A DNA stretch of 64,000 bases from Neophaeococcomyces mojaviensis. Its lineage: Eukaryota > Ascomycota > Eurotiomycetes > Chaetothyriales. Made by a program: the position numbers and the translations under genes. The stretch spans positions 62,001-126,000 of the forward strand of contig JAPDRQ010000009.1 in NCBI GenBank assembly GCA_030247915.1. Reading direction: 5' to 3'. Positions 1-12,497 of this stretch are shown here, one piece after another. The notes under the pieces are model-generated. The model searched no databases, was not told the origin of the DNA, and saw only the letters and a program-made list of their open reading frames with translations. Each line of letters begins with the position of its first letter. Position 1 is the first letter of the stretch.

Positions 1-162
1 GTTGATCGTGCGCAGATTGATCACCAACAGCAGGCCCTTTTGAATATCGATATGGGCGGTGTCCTCCGTCTGATGAGAGTGGTGATGTTGCCGAGCTTGA
101 CCGGGGAAGAAATGCGGCAAGGGATCGCTTCCAATTGGTGCATGCAACTGTTGTTCTTTTGA
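1..162 (+). CDS. possible 3' end of a gene cut by the window edge
   Basis: Frame 1 is open from the first base to a TGA at 160-162 (53 codons), while both other forward frames hit stops early. No family is recognisable in the peptide. An open stretch this short can occur by chance, so this is only a candidate C-terminus of a gene starting before the window. Confidence 0.22.
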   Translation, partial: VDRAQIDHQQQALLNIDMGGVLRLMRVVMLPSLTGEEMRQGIASNWCMQLLFF

Positions 163-713
163 TGTTTGCCGTGATAACCGCGTTGGGCACCAGAGATGGA
201 AAGGAGGCTTGAGGCATTAACGTGTTGTAGGGCGTGCTGCCTGACAATCGGTGTGAAAAGATCGAGCCAAAGGCTATCACCTTGATGCTTACACGATTTT
301 AAATACGAGACATAATGATAGGCTTAGAGGAAGCTTCCAGACACGACCTAACGACGTGTGATAGTCTTGTTGTCGTGTAGTCGTGAGAATCAGCAGTGCA
401 GCGTTAATCATGAGATGGTACGTGAGGTGCGTGGTGCAGAAGATCACGAAATAGAAAACTGGACGTGTGATTAAACGAAGAAGAACAGGAAATAAGGCGG
501 ATTTCCAAGGGTTGGCGCTGACCGCCAAGCGCGCAAACAAGAGCAATGCGTTCGGTATTCGAACAAGGAGGACGAGGTATGCGATGTACGATGAGTATTT
601 TACATTTGCTTTTGCTTTGCACACATAGCACATCACAAAATAGCGCTCTCCCGAATGAACGCTCAGAATCGATGAAGATACACTACTCTCATCATGCCCA
701 CTACCCAATAAAT
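163..713. other. intergenic, downstream of LPD1
   Basis: No supported gene. Reading frames here lack family features or a consistent start and probably lie in the 3' flank of the dihydrolipoyl dehydrogenase gene. Confidence 0.5.
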
Positions 714-2284
714 CTAGAAATGAATTGCCTTGCTATAAGTGCTCATGGCAGCCTCCTTGAATGCTTCCGCCAGTGTCGGATGGGCATGACATGTTCGTGC
801 GACGTCCTCGCTGCTGGCGCCATACTCTAGAGCCAATGTACCCTCAGCAATCATTTCACCAGCGTTGGCACCGATGATATGAACACCCAGGATTCTGTCT
901 GTTTCAGCGTCACTCAGGAATTTGACCATACCATCTGTTTCGAGGTTGGTCTTCGCTCTCGAGTTGGCGGTGAAGGGAAAACTGCCAACGTTGTACTTCA
1001 CACCAGCATCCTTGAGCTCTTTCTCGTTCTGGCCAACCCAGGCAACTTCCGGATGGGTATACATGACCGATGGGATAGCACCGTAGTTGACATGACCGTG
1101 GCCACTCTTGATGTACTCAACGACCGCAACAGCCTCCTCTTCTGCCTTGTGGGCAAGCATAGGCCCGAATGTGCAGTCGCCAATGACTCGAATGTGTGGG
1201 ATTTTCGTTCGGTATTCTTGGTCAATGACCAACCGTTTGCGTTCGTCGACCTCGATGCCAATGTTCTCTAGACCGAGACCGTCGGTGTATGGTCTTCGAC
1301 CAATAGCCACAAGACAGACTTCTGCCTCTAACGATTCGTTCTTGCCACCTTTGGCAGCTTCGAGATCAAGTTTGACAGCGTCGCCGCTTGCGTCTCCCTT
1401 GGTGACCTTGGTGTTCAACTTGAATTTGATGCCCTGCTTGGTCAGGATTTTTTGCGCTTGTTTAGCGATCTCTACGTCCATTCCCGGTCCACCAATTTGT
1501 CCAAGAAATTCAACGACAGTGACTTCAGCGCCAAGGCGTGACCATACCGATGCCTGCAAGATTGTTAGCCGATGTACCGGGTGCAGCGTGTGGTGCCTAC
1601 CATCTCAAGACCAATGATGCCACCACCAATAACGACCATGCGCTTTGGTACTTGTTCCAGCGCAATAGCACCGGTAGATGTGATGACCTTCTTCTCATCA
1701 ATTTCCAGACCTGGGAACGGTGTTGTCTCACTGCCAGTAGCAATAACAATGTTTTTGCCTCTGACTTGTGTTTCGCCACCATCAACCAGATTGACAGCAA
1801 CCTCGTGTTCGTTTACGAAAGAGCCAGTTCCCTTGATGTAGTCAACTCCATTCTTTTTGAACAGGAACTCGACACCTTTTGTAAGACCGGCCACAGACTC
1901 ATCTTTCGCCTTCATCATCTGTTTCAGGTTCAGCTTGACGTCGCCAACATCGATACCTCGCTTTTTGGTGTCGTGTAATATTTGGTGGTACAGATGCGAA
2001 TTGTTCAGGAGAGATTTCGAAGGTATGCAGCCGACGTTTAGACATGTGCCACCCAGCATTCCTCTCTTTTCAATACATGCTGTCTTCAATCCTTCCTGTC
2101 CGGCTTTGATAGCTCCAACATATCCTGCGACACCGCCTCCGATGAACACCACATCGTACTCTTTCGCTTCAGATGCGTAGCTTCGAATTTGCCATTGTGG
2201 TGACCGTCTAAGGTTCGCTGGGCCGACGCGACTTCCAAGTGTTCGGAGAGCTGAACGAGTGGTTGGTAGAAAAGCTTTCTGCAT
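714..2284 (-). CDS. LPD1: dihydrolipoyl dehydrogenase, mitochondrial (E3)
   Basis: Flavoprotein disulfide reductase that reoxidises dihydrolipoamide in pyruvate, 2-oxoglutarate and branched-chain dehydrogenase complexes and in glycine cleavage, in the mitochondrial matrix. Two exons, 2284-1601 and 1553-714, joined over a 47-nt intron (GTAGGC...TTGCAG) that restores GLEM/ASVWSRLGAEV; the product is 507 aa, normal for the family. The N-terminus is rich in Arg/Ser with no acidic residues up to about residue 38, as expected of a matrix presequence. Visible motifs are the FAD-binding GGGVAG (49-54), the redox disulfide CLNVGC (C81, C86), the NAD-binding GGGIIG (about 219-224) and the C-terminal HPTLAE with the catalytic His/Glu pair (H486, E491). 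The start is the ATG at 2284; a longer in-frame stretch upstream begins only with a non-ATG codon. The function is certain by motif. Confidence 0.96.
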
Positions 2285-3300
2285 GTTGATGAATTTCAAT
2301 CAGGGCGAGAAAGCTGATCTACAAGAAAACGGTAGGAAAGGGTGTTGAGGCTCGAAGTTGAAATGTCAGATGCGAGAGATATCTTCAGATGAATGGAGCT
2401 CAACACAAGGATATTCACGGCGAGCGGCAAGCTGGGTTAGCTCAGCAGCTAAGCAGCGTCCAGCTGGTGACGGAAAGTGGCTAAACTTCGGTGGCAAGGA
2501 ACGTGATAGAATAACCTCATTTCAGTGATTCTCGTCTCTTAGAAAAGCTCAGAACGAAGCTTGACCGTGATATCTATCCGCCACATACAGAAAGATTCGA
2601 CTTGAGCCGTCTCATGCTCTCGATCAAGATGAAAAGCATTACTTTGTTCCCCATAGCCCTTTTGCTGGGTGAAGTGAGCTTTCATTCAGTAACACCCACG
2701 AATTGTTGCTATCATTGTTGATGTCAGATCTCTGCATGACACAATTCACTATGCTCGCGAATCCCGAGGAACAACCCTTTGTTAACTCGCTCGAGCTTTC
2801 GGCTGAAAACCTTTCTGGGAAAGTGGTTCTCTGACATGGGACGATGGAGTTTGCCAGCACACAAGCTACATCCTCCATATTCCAGCTGCATTTTGCACGA
2901 CCACAAATAAAGGACAAAGTGAAGTGCAGAGTATGAAAGTTACTACTTGCCTTTGCGAGACTAAGTTATGTATTCCCTGTGTCTGTGCTTGTCAAAATTC
3001 AGCTTGTATCGTCTCCGCTGCCTGTCTTTCCTCTGTTTGAACCTCCACCCTACAATCGTTCCGCACGTTCGGAACTCCCTAAACAGTCTAAGATGCCATC
3101 TGAATTACAGAACAGGACGGAAATGTCTTGGCAAACTTCAGGCGCAGGCAAGAAATAGAGGAATTCCAGATCACCAAGAAGAAGTGTAACCCACACCTAC
3201 ACCTATTCACGCTTCCAAAACCCCCCATCCCGTGTAATCTTCGGTTAATAGCCACGTTAGCGCCATACTAGTCCCACACACCCAGCTACAAAGACACATA
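2285..3300. other. intergenic, divergent promoter region
   Basis: Lies between the divergent starts of LPD1 and the small gene at 3301. No convincing coding sequence. The stretch at 3180-3300 just before the next ATG is C/A-rich, like a fungal 5' leader. Confidence 0.5.
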
Positions 3301-3738
3301 ATGTCTCAAGTACAAGACTTTGTCTACGAAACCACTTACCTCGAACTCTCCAACACAACCTACGATGCCTTCATCGAAGAGCTCACCCGCATCCATGCGA
3401 TCATGCAGAAGAAAGCGATTGGTGACACCACAGATACTCTTACGCGCTTCGAACATCAGATTTGGTGGTATCATATTAACAAACCCTCTCTCTCTACTAT
3501 CAACCATGACAACGAGCCTGTGGACCTCTGGTGCATGCTGGATGGCCCAGCTACCTACAATATTATGATCAATCAGCTCTGCTATGCGCATGATTCTCAG
3601 GGTGCAATGCTTGAGTTGACGAACGTAAATCTCCCTGTCATCCATTACCCTCAAGCTTCTCTTGCTAATAAGTACCACAGAATCTCCAATTTATCGCGAG
3701 CAATGGCAGCCTTCAACAGTCGGCTTATCCTATGCTGA
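3301..3738 (+). CDS. hypothetical protein, 145 aa
   Basis: Open frame of 145 codons from an ATG in good context (ACACATAATGTCT). The first 120 residues have a balanced composition and start MSQVQDFVYETTYLEL, with a Trp/His-containing middle (HQIWWYHIN). No domain is recognised. The 3' part (after about 3670) looks less coding-like. An intron from the GT at 3672 to an AG at 3766 would join it in phase to an open frame that continues to 4127, so the C-terminus is uncertain. No signal peptide or membrane segment is evident. It may be a lineage-specific orphan. Confidence 0.45.
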   Translation: MSQVQDFVYETTYLELSNTTYDAFIEELTRIHAIMQKKAIGDTTDTLTRFEHQIWWYHINKPSLSTINHDNEPVDLWCMLDGPATYNIMINQLCYAHDSQGAMLELTNVNLPVIHYPQASLANKYHRISNLSRAMAAFNSRLILC

Positions 3739-4818
3739 ATGTTGTTTCACTGGACCAGTACACCAGCGAAATAACTACTGTTCCCATCTTTCCAGCATTT
3801 TTAACCATTTGGCAAGCCATTGTCGTCAATATCATCCCAAAACTTCATTCTTCACCTTACATTCCTGATCCTAAACTTGCTGTCGGGCATCCTCCGCTAC
3901 CCATCTTCGAAAAACGCATCTGCTCGTACTCCTACCCACCACGACCAACTCCACATTGGCCCCTCCCGGTCTTACCAACCATACCAACTGGTCTATGCCC
4001 GCCACCGCTGCAGCATGTTCGGATCCGCCGGCCCGACTTTCTTGTTCATCGACGAAAGGAAGATATTGCGAGACGTTACTCAGTACCATTCGGCACTCTA
4101 GTGGTTGGGTTGAAAGAAGCGACCTGAACGAAGCTAGCTGCTGATAGAGACGATCAGAGCGCCATTGCCGTGTATGAAGATGAGATTACAGGGTTGCGAG
4201 TTTGAGAAGGGCACTGGTGGTGAAGTTGGTGAGGCGGTTCCTTGTGAATGGAGACGGAGTAGATACTAGAGCGATTACACTGAGTAGTGAGACGGTTCTG
4301 TAGAAATGGTGAGCAGAGGAGGTGAACCATAGATTAGGATGATGTGAAGAAGAGGTGAGAAGATAGAGCAAGTGAGTGGTTTGGGAAGTGTTATGACGTT
4401 CTGATGACAAGGCGAGAGGATGATGAAGGCCATTGGTGCTGTCTCCGTTCGGGTCTTGGTATTAGTTGCGCTTGAGGCTGTAGTTGAGGGTGCCTAGAAG
4501 CCGCCATGTGCGAAAATACACAGTCATCCCCACCCCACCATCCACTTCCTACAATAAGATGTTGGTGGCATGTACTCAAAAGTAGGTCTTTTGCATCTCG
4601 GGAGAACGTTAGTACTATGTAAAGGCCGATGTAGAATGCGATCAAGCATCATCGCCTATTTCGAGCACAATGAGCGCTCTGGCGAAAACCCAGTATGCTT
4701 TTTCTATTGAGAGAACCTTGAAACCTCACACAGACACCAAAGACGGCAACCTATTGTTGTTCGAGTCATAGTCATAGTCATGAGAAAAATTCTCCGCATA
4801 TGCCGATCTGACCTTTCC
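3739..4818. other. intergenic
   Basis: Contains a Pro-rich forward frame at 3732-4127 that could be a second exon of the preceding gene but carries no recognisable domain. Nothing else is supported up to the stop of the ABZ2-like gene at 4819. Confidence 0.4.
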
Positions 4819-6012
4819 TCAGGATCCTCCTACACCACTTCCGGAGCTCATTCCAGCACCCAGCCTATTCAAAGTCGTCTCTTTACTCTCTGTCATCTCA
4901 CTCGAGCCCTTCTCGTCAACTTTTAAAACACCTCTGAAGAACCCTCTAACAGCATTCGACAGCCAGACAGTCTCATTGCGCTTTAAGTCCCTCAGCTCGA
5001 TCGTGCCCTGCTTGCATAGTCCATTCTCCATCGCTAACCGTCTAGTCACACCAAGATTAGGACCACAGATAGCCGCAGGTGTAATCCAGGTGCCCTCACG
5101 CCTAAAGTATATAGTACATAGCGAAGTCTCGATGATTTCATTGTTGGAGTTATAGAGAAGAACTTCAGTGGCTGTTGGAATCGTTGTGGGCTCAAGGTTT
5201 GCGCGGGACCGGGCTGCATTGTAAACACAACGGTGGGTTGTTTTATGTGTTGTGAACATGGATGGGCGGGTCGGTTGATGGTCTACATAGACTTCGCAGG
5301 GTTTTCGTGCATTGACTGGAGCAGGCTCATCGAGGGACAAGGGCATGAAAGGGTGCTCTAGAGGCAGTATTCTGCTTATCGATGTGGAGAGGTTGATAAC
5401 TATCGAGTCAATCGAAATACTACCGTCTCTGCCGATAAGGATACGTAGTTTGCGACGTTCTTGTCGATCGGCGGGAGGTGGAGGGAGGGAATTTTCATAG
5501 TGCTCGAGGGACTCTTGCAGTAATCGGGGCGAACCATTGGTGTGCTCGAGGCACGGTAGGTTGCGCCATCCAAGAGCCTCTGCAGCCGCTGCAAGTCTGT
5601 CACGATGTAGGTTCAGTAGACCTAGATCTGGTTTGTCTTGTCGCATAGTGGTGCGGGAGCCCTCCTCAGTGTGACCTTGAATAGTATTATTGAGAATGAT
5701 TTGAGACATATCTGTTGCTGCTGCATCATCAACACTTGCTGCACTTATGCTTGACTTTCGGCGTTGTGACGAGTTGCCTGAACGTATCCAGAGCAAGGCT
5801 GTTTGAATTCGAAGATTAGGATCCTCTGCAACGGCCGGTATGGCTGTGCGTGACTGATAAGGACTGCGGGTTTTGCTATCGCTATACTTGTGGTGAGCGC
5901 ACCACAACAAAAAAGACCGGACATGAGCCTTGGAGGAAAAATTGATTTGAAATGGACATGTTGTGGATTCAGAAGAATAAAATTCAATTTGTTCGCAAGT
6001 GATAGTAGACAT
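4819..6012 (-). CDS. ABZ2: aminotransferase class IV, 4-amino-4-deoxychorismate lyase-like
   Basis: A 397-residue frame whose C-terminal half (about 280-375) matches the fungal class IV aminotransferase/aminodeoxychorismate lyase pattern: LLYNSNNEIIETSLCTIYF, then GTWITP, NLGVTRRLAMENGLC and WLSNAVRGFFRG. In that family PLP is used to split 4-amino-4-deoxychorismate into p-aminobenzoate and pyruvate for folate synthesis (yeast Abz2). A middle block LLNLHRDRLAAAAEALGW (about 135-152) matches the family's HRDRL motif. The first 70 residues are not family-like, so the true start could be internal or lie behind an undetected intron; the ATG at 6012 is simply the first in frame. The low-complexity insert SISAASVDDAAATDMSQ separates the N-terminal strand from the HRDRL block. 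The family call is fairly sure; the exact substrate is inferred. Confidence 0.8.
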   Translation of the reverse strand: MSTITCEQIEFYSSESTTCPFQINFSSKAHVRSFLLWCAHHKYSDSKTRSPYQSRTAIPAVAEDPNLRIQTALLWIRSGNSSQRRKSSISAASVDDAAATDMSQIILNNTIQGHTEEGSRTTMRQDKPDLGLLNLHRDRLAAAAEALGWRNLPCLEHTNGSPRLLQESLEHYENSLPPPPADRQERRKLRILIGRDGSISIDSIVINLSTSISRILPLEHPFMPLSLDEPAPVNARKPCEVYVDHQPTRPSMFTTHKTTHRCVYNAARSRANLEPTTIPTATEVLLYNSNNEIIETSLCTIYFRREGTWITPAAICGPNLGVTRRLAMENGLCKQGTIELRDLKRNETVWLSNAVRGFFRGVLKVDEKGSSEMTESKETTLNRLGAGMSSGSGVGGS

Positions 6013-6827
6013 GCTAGCCGAAGAAGTATGCTAGGTGAATGGAGTGGACGTACCATTGCTCACACAAATCCATTGTACTTGTATCTGCAACAGTGGAGAC
6101 GGTAGGAGGTGGTATGAGAGAGAGCAGATAGTGCCTTTGCAATTACAACCCAGGAAGAAGAAAATGCAAGAGGTCTAAACACGACAAGACGGTGAAAAGT
6201 GCCTTCCACCAGACGCTCTTGGACAAGGCAGGAGGCCGCTCACAATTGAGCATACATCTAGTTTCGTTTAAATTCCACTCATGTGAACTCACTGTCATCT
6301 ACCACAGCGTTTGCACTGTAGCATGATGTCTGGAAGATGATTCAGCAAATTAATTCCGAGAACAGTCGACATTTCGAAGCACAGAGAAAGGTAAAATAGA
6401 AACGAAGAGATCCGGATACACTAAGCGCGGCGGTAATATTGTCTCCAATGAACGCACGTCCAGTGTAGAGAAAGCGACTCGACCAGACTCGGTCGAATTT
6501 CCTCCGAGTGAGGCTCAAAATCTTCTCGAAAAGTTCCTGCGTACCACCGTAGCCTCCTGCGCAACTAAAACGCGCTATTCGCAAGCTTGTTTCATGAAGT
6601 CAGAGCCTGGATCGGCCCCTGCCTGGTCATGGTTGTAATTTGATCGTGCTCTCAATGAGAGAAAATTGCCCTTCTGGCATATGTGGAGCAGTTTCGATTT
6701 GTTTTGACCAATTATTGGCGACTAAGCTGTACGAGAAGACGAGTCGATCTTTGAAGCTATCTCGCCGCACAATAACGTCCCTACAATTCTTCTACCATGT
6801 CTGGACTCACTACAAGCACCACCAAGT
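6013..6827. other. intergenic, divergent promoter region
   Basis: Separates the minus-strand ABZ2-like gene from the plus-strand NLR-like gene. Short frames here have no recognisable features. Confidence 0.5.
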
Positions 6828-9800
6828 ATGGAGGCCGTAGGACTGGCGTCCTCCATAATTACTTTCCTCGACCTGACTGCCAAAGTTGTTTCGCGGTCTC
6901 GTGAGTATATCATTCAAGCTCAAAACGCACCTGAGTTTTTGCAAGCGATTGAGAATCACTTGCCACTGCTCGCAAAGTCTTTAGAGACCATCAAACGACA
7001 AGCTCTAGATGGAAAGGTTGCCGATGAGATAGCTAATGAGCTTGTCAAGATCGTGAACAATGCTTTTACCGAAGTCCAACGTTTGGACCAGTACATCCGC
7101 ATGCTGAAGCCTTCTGGTCGTTCTTCGTCATTTCAGAGGCTTGATAGGGCAGTAAAGAGTGTGTTCAAGTATGACGCCAAAATTCAGGCAGCGATGGAGA
7201 AGCTGCGAGGTTACACAGATACTCTCAACTTCTACCAAATCTCGGTTTCTACAGGCAAAACCGACAACATCCTGCGTTACCTAAAATCAATCAAAAATGG
7301 TAAGAAAAACGCCCTCCGAACTGGAATAGACCATAGAATCATCTGATGCCTGAGTAGATCAATCCGAACTTGTTTCTCAACATCAGCGAGATAGCATAAA
7401 ACGGTGGATTGCTGGTTTTCCAAAAGATGACTATATCGATGCTTGCATATCTAGGCGAGCCCCTAGCACGTGCGAGTGGATATTTAAGACTTCAGCCTAC
7501 ACAAAATGGCATTCAAGCATGGAAACGAGTACTTCAAAGCTACTCTGGATCCATGGCCCCCCAGGTTTCGGCAAAACCTTCCTCTCTGCCACTATATTCT
7601 CACAATTGGGAGAAGAAGGGGATATGGTGGCTGCAGTTTTCTGGACGTCTGAGGGGCAGTTTGCCAGTTCATCACTCGACGAAATTCCAAGGTCATGGTT
7701 GGTGCAACTTCTGCTACAAGATGTGTTGCTATTTGAGCGGCTGAAGGCTGTCTGGATGGACTCAGGAAGTGAACGAGCTACTTCTAAGGAGATATGGCAC
7801 TGTCTTAGAATTATTCTTGGAACCTCTGTCAATCCTATCACACTGGTCATCGATGGGTTAGACGAGTATCAGCAGCAGCAAGCACGACGTCGTGAACGTA
7901 TTGGTCTCAACCACCAATCTACTCTTCAGTACGTCAGCATCCGGGAATTCCTACAAAAATTAAAAACTATCGTTCGGGAAGTGCCTTGCCGACTACTACT
8001 TGTCAGTCAGCAAGAAGCGGAGATCCAGTCCGAAGTTGCGTCTACCACCCTGGCTGAAGAAGGCATAGACGGATATGAACACAACATTGTGCAGGAAGAC
8101 GTGAAAGAAGATGTTAAAACTTTTGCAAGCTTCATGATCGAGGGCAAGATACCGAAAAGGACTGGTAGTCTCAAAGTCGATCTAGCGGAAATGATAGCAT
8201 CCAAAGCAGAAGGGCAGATGCTTTGGATTGCCCTTCAGCAGCGCGAACCGAATTATTTGCGTCCGAGCTTCAGTGAGAAGAAGCTTAGGTCAGTCATCGA
8301 GAGTACGCCAGTTGGCTTAGACCACCTGTATCAGTCGAACCTGGATCGTATCGACCAGCTACCAGCCGACGAGAAATTGAGGGCTTTGCGGATGCTGCAC
8401 TGGATTATACATGCTCTCCGTCCCCTTTCTGTGCACGAGCTAGTCGAAGCAATACTGATCCAAGACGATGACGATGCTGAAGAGTTTCCGGACGAAGAGC
8501 TTCCAGAAGACTCAAATGAGGAAGATGTCTTTGGAGAAATCAAGACACTTTGCGGCAACTTCGTCACTTTCGACATCGACGAGAAGCAGAAGCAGCCACA
8601 GTATTGGAAAATTCGCCTGGCTCATTCCTCAGTACGCGTTTTCCTTAACAATAAGTTGCCTGCTGACGTCTATGGCGTAATCGAACACGGCAGTCATAAT
8701 GAAATGGGGCGATCTGTTATTGGAAACCTGTGTCTACGTTATCTAGCGTATGACAATGTTTGGCCAGAGCAACAGCGTCAGACAGGAATAAACGTTCTGA
8801 CGGCTCCGGCGCACCCCTTGCTGACTTATGCGGCCACATATTGGCCCATGCATTTGACGGAGAACAACCGTGAAGACATGAAAAGTGGTATTTCTACCTT
8901 CTTTCGATGTCACTATGACAAATTTCAGAAGTGGCAGAGACCAATCCTTGAAACCAAGGACTTTGCAAAGGCTGGCCTAGCTGAGAAGACTGCGTGGAAC
9001 TGGTTAAGCCGCCTTTCCTTTGCTGCTGCATTAGGGCTTGACAGTGTAGTCGAAGAGCTATGTAATTTGGGTGATGAGGTCGACCCAGACGGGGCCTGGC
9101 CTTTAATCTGTGCTTGCTCCGGCGGCTCCCTAACCACTGTCCAGTTTTTGATTGATCGAGGAGCACAGCTTGAAAGAGCTTCATCGACCGGAGTGACTCC
9201 TATCCATAGAGCCGCATTGAAGGGCCGAAGCGAGATTGTTGACTTCCTTATCAAAAAAGGTGTCAGTGTAGATACCTCTTCTAAAGATGGGTTTAGTCCA
9301 CTGCATTCAGCTGCGCGAAACGGTTTTGAAGAAGTGGTCAGATTGCTCATGGCTGCTGATGCAGATCCGATGAAATTGGATAACAATGGCTGCTTTCCAC
9401 TCCACTATGGTGTCAACATGCGACATCAGAAGGTTGTTGCAGCCTTGCTCACTACCGACGCTTTAGCAAAGCAGACGATAAACTACACCTCTTACTCTGG
9501 CTGGGCGCCTCTATCAAGCGCAGCATACTATGGTGACCTAGGAACTGTTGAGATTCTGCTAGGCAAGGGTGCAGATGCTCTTCAAATTGGAGTCTCAGGG
9601 AAAACCCCACTCTATCATAGCGCAGAGCAGGGTCATGTAGATGTTTTCATGCTTCTTATTCAAAATTGTGGCAATGTGTCTGAGGCGGTCAATAAAGTGA
9701 CTGAGGTAAATGGGTACAGTTTGCTGCATGCAGCAGTGTATGGCAAGAGCTTGGAAATTGTCAAGACTTTGTTGGATAATGGCACGGATATCTCTCGACA

Positions 9801-12497
9801 CGACAACAGTTACTGTTCGTCACTGGACTGGGCTATCTACCTTGGCTTAAAAGACATTGTTGATTTGCTTCTGCAGAGTTATACTAACGCTGAACTAACT
9901 TCGTCTGTCTACACATCGTGGACACCTCTGATGTATGCAGCTGCATCTGGTTTCGAGGACATGGTCCAAATGCTTCTAAATAGGGGTGCTAATGTCCAGG
10001 TCCAGAACGAAGATAACGGTACGGCACTTCAGATTGCTGCCACAAACGGATATTCAGACATAGTCAAACTCCTTCTGGACCATACTGGTGGCCGCGATGT
10101 GCTTGAGATTCAGAACAGCTCTGGATGCACTCCGCTCTTGGCGACCTGTGAGGCTGGGCACGCTGAGGTCGTAAAGATATTGCTTGATGCTGGGGCAGAT
10201 CCTTCCGCTAGATCATCTCGAGGAGCTTCCTGTTTAGATATGGCAGCATACAGCGGCAGCTTAGAAACGGTTCAAGTGCTACTTGAGAGGTGTGGAGCAT
10301 CCATTTTTCCGGATACACTTGTGTTGCACTGTGCTGCAGAATCTGGTAGCAAGGACGTTTTTGATCTCCTTAATACCCACTACAAGATCAATTTGAAGAC
10401 ATGGGACTCTGGATGGACTGTTCTACATGCAGCAGCCCAGGGCGGCAACGTAGACATCATCAAAATTATAATTGAACAGGGTCCCGAAATTCTGCTGACA
10501 ACTAGGGACAACAAAGACCATCTCAGTCTGTACCTCGCATGTGAATCGAATAAGGTTGATGCAGCCAAGTTCCTTCTTCAGAGGTATGCCCAATGTGTTC
10601 CACCACTCGAGTTTGACATTGACGACGTTTTTGCCTCGGTGTATGGTGGAAACTTGGAGATAGTGAAACTTTTGTACAGTACCAATATGGAGAGTTTCAA
10701 GAAAGCGCACGAGAAAGGCTCTACGCCCCTGCACATAGCCTGTTTACAGGGAAAGGATGACATTATGAGGTTTCTCATCGACAGGGGCTATAATGTGATG
10801 GATAAAAACTTGGATGGCGAGTCCTGTCTTCACGCATACGCGTGGTCTGGATATACTAAAGTTGCCAAGTTCTTCAATGATATTGACTGGAGCCAGGCTC
10901 TTGCGGCTCGGAATACTCAGGGGAGAACGCCTTTGCTTGATTCTTGTTACCGTGGTAAAGCCGAAGCATTCAGACGCTTTGTCAAGCATGGGGCGAATAT
11001 TGAAGATGTTACCGAGCATCCTTGGAACTACTCAAGGTTATTTTTGAAGGAGCTCTCAACTCTCCATTATGCCGCCGGGTCTGGCAGTATCGAGATTGCT
11101 AAATTAATCCTGGAGGCTTGCGACAGGAGTCTGACGTGGAAAACGACACGAGGAGTTCAGCCAATACATGTTGCTGCAATGGCAGAACATGACTTCATGG
11201 TTGAGTTTCTTATGGAACATGGCGCAAGTGCCGAAGTTGTAACTATCCATAAGGAAACACCCCTGTTTTTATCGGTTTGTCTTCAAAGCCGCTTGTCCGT
11301 TGCAACACTGCTCAAGACAGGAGTTGGGCCATTTGAGAGGCGTCAAGGATTATCTATAATGGCGTACGCTGCTTTGGACGATAGTGCAGCGAGCATGAAA
11401 TTGCTGTATGCAGATGGATTTGATCTTGTAACCGGGCAGCGGGACGGACAGACTTTGCTCCATTTGGCAGCGAGCAAAAACGCAAGCGACAGTATTGATT
11501 TTCTATTAGGTCAAAAGTTTGACTGGGAAGTGAAGGATGAACATCGCTGGAGGGCAAGAGACTGTATGCATGTTGGGAAGGCAGCACCGGCACGAGGTGC
11601 TTCGCCAGGTGAAGTAGCGTCGCTAAACTTACCATGGCTACCGCCTACCGCTTGGGCACTCGATAAGTCTGACGTTTGTGCATTCCAGATGGATGGTCAC
11701 GTTACACGTGCAATGCTCAAAAGTAAGTGGTCTAATCGTGATACCGTCACGTACTTACCTCCTAACAGAAGAACCAATCGAGTCCAATACAGAAGCTCCA
11801 CCGAGAGTCTTCACTCTGACTGCCGATCACTACCTGTTACCTAAACCCAGCGCGTCTTATTTTGAAGTGACCATCGAGGAGTGTGCTCCAACCAAGTAAG
11901 TCGAAGTTGCAAGGCTTTGTGTCAGCAGCTAACAGCCTTAGTGGTGTTGCAATAGGCCTCGATTGTTTCATTGGTGAGCATGAACGTACTTTGGGCCTAG
12001 GCTACTGTTCATATGCATACTATGGTGATGACGGGGAGTTTGGCGACGGCACATACGAACCAGATGAATACGGTCCGAAATTCAATCAAGGTGATATTAT
12101 TGGTTGTGGAGTTGACTATCATGCACAGCAGTTATTCTTCACCAAAAACGGAAAGTGTCTCGGTAAGTACTTGTCTTCCTAGATAATGTGACCTCAAGTC
12201 TTCGGTACCAGTGGAGAACTTTCAAGAAGCGGGAAACGACAATGATAAATTAAGCACACTCTACCATATTGACGCCCGTTACTGACGATGACGATAGGAG
12301 TAGCCTGTGACGAGATTCAAGGTCGCTTTGTGCCGGCGATATCCACAATAGAACAAGTCACCAAGATTGATGCCAACTTCGGACAGCGTCCTTTCAGCTT
12401 CGATATTGCGACACATGGATACGGTGACAAGTCATGCGAAAGGTGCTATGGGAAGCGGAGATATCGGAGCGAATGGCGCATGGGCGTCGAAGAGTGA
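6828..12497 (+). CDS. NLR-like STAND protein: helical N-domain, NACHT, ankyrin repeats, SPRY
   Basis: Five exons: 6828-7299, 7358-11722, 11769-11895, 11936-12162 and 12298-12497, all with GT-AG borders and matching phases, give 1796 aa. Residues 1-150 (MEAVGLASSIITFLDLTAKV...) resemble the alpha-helical SesA/NACHT_N type domain at the N-terminus of fungal STAND NTPases. NACHT follows with Walker A GPPGFGKT (224-231) and Walker B LVIDGLDE (about 319-326), ending in the usual LAHSSVRVFL segment near 580. About two dozen ankyrin repeats run from about 710 to 1550 (for example GVTPIHRAALKGRSEIVDFL). The last three exons encode a SPRY domain (YFEVTIEE, GVAIGLD, DIIGCGVDY, FFTKNGKCLG, GRFVPAIS). 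In this class NACHT drives nucleotide-dependent oligomerisation, repeats sense ligands and the N-domain signals, often in non-self recognition; that role is inferred. The 40-nt intron 11896-11935 is the least certain splice. Confidence 0.88.

Noticed and set aside
289..708. 139-codon minus-strand frame downstream of LPD1
   Set aside because: No domain and an irregular hydrophobic composition; it sits where a 3' UTR is expected.
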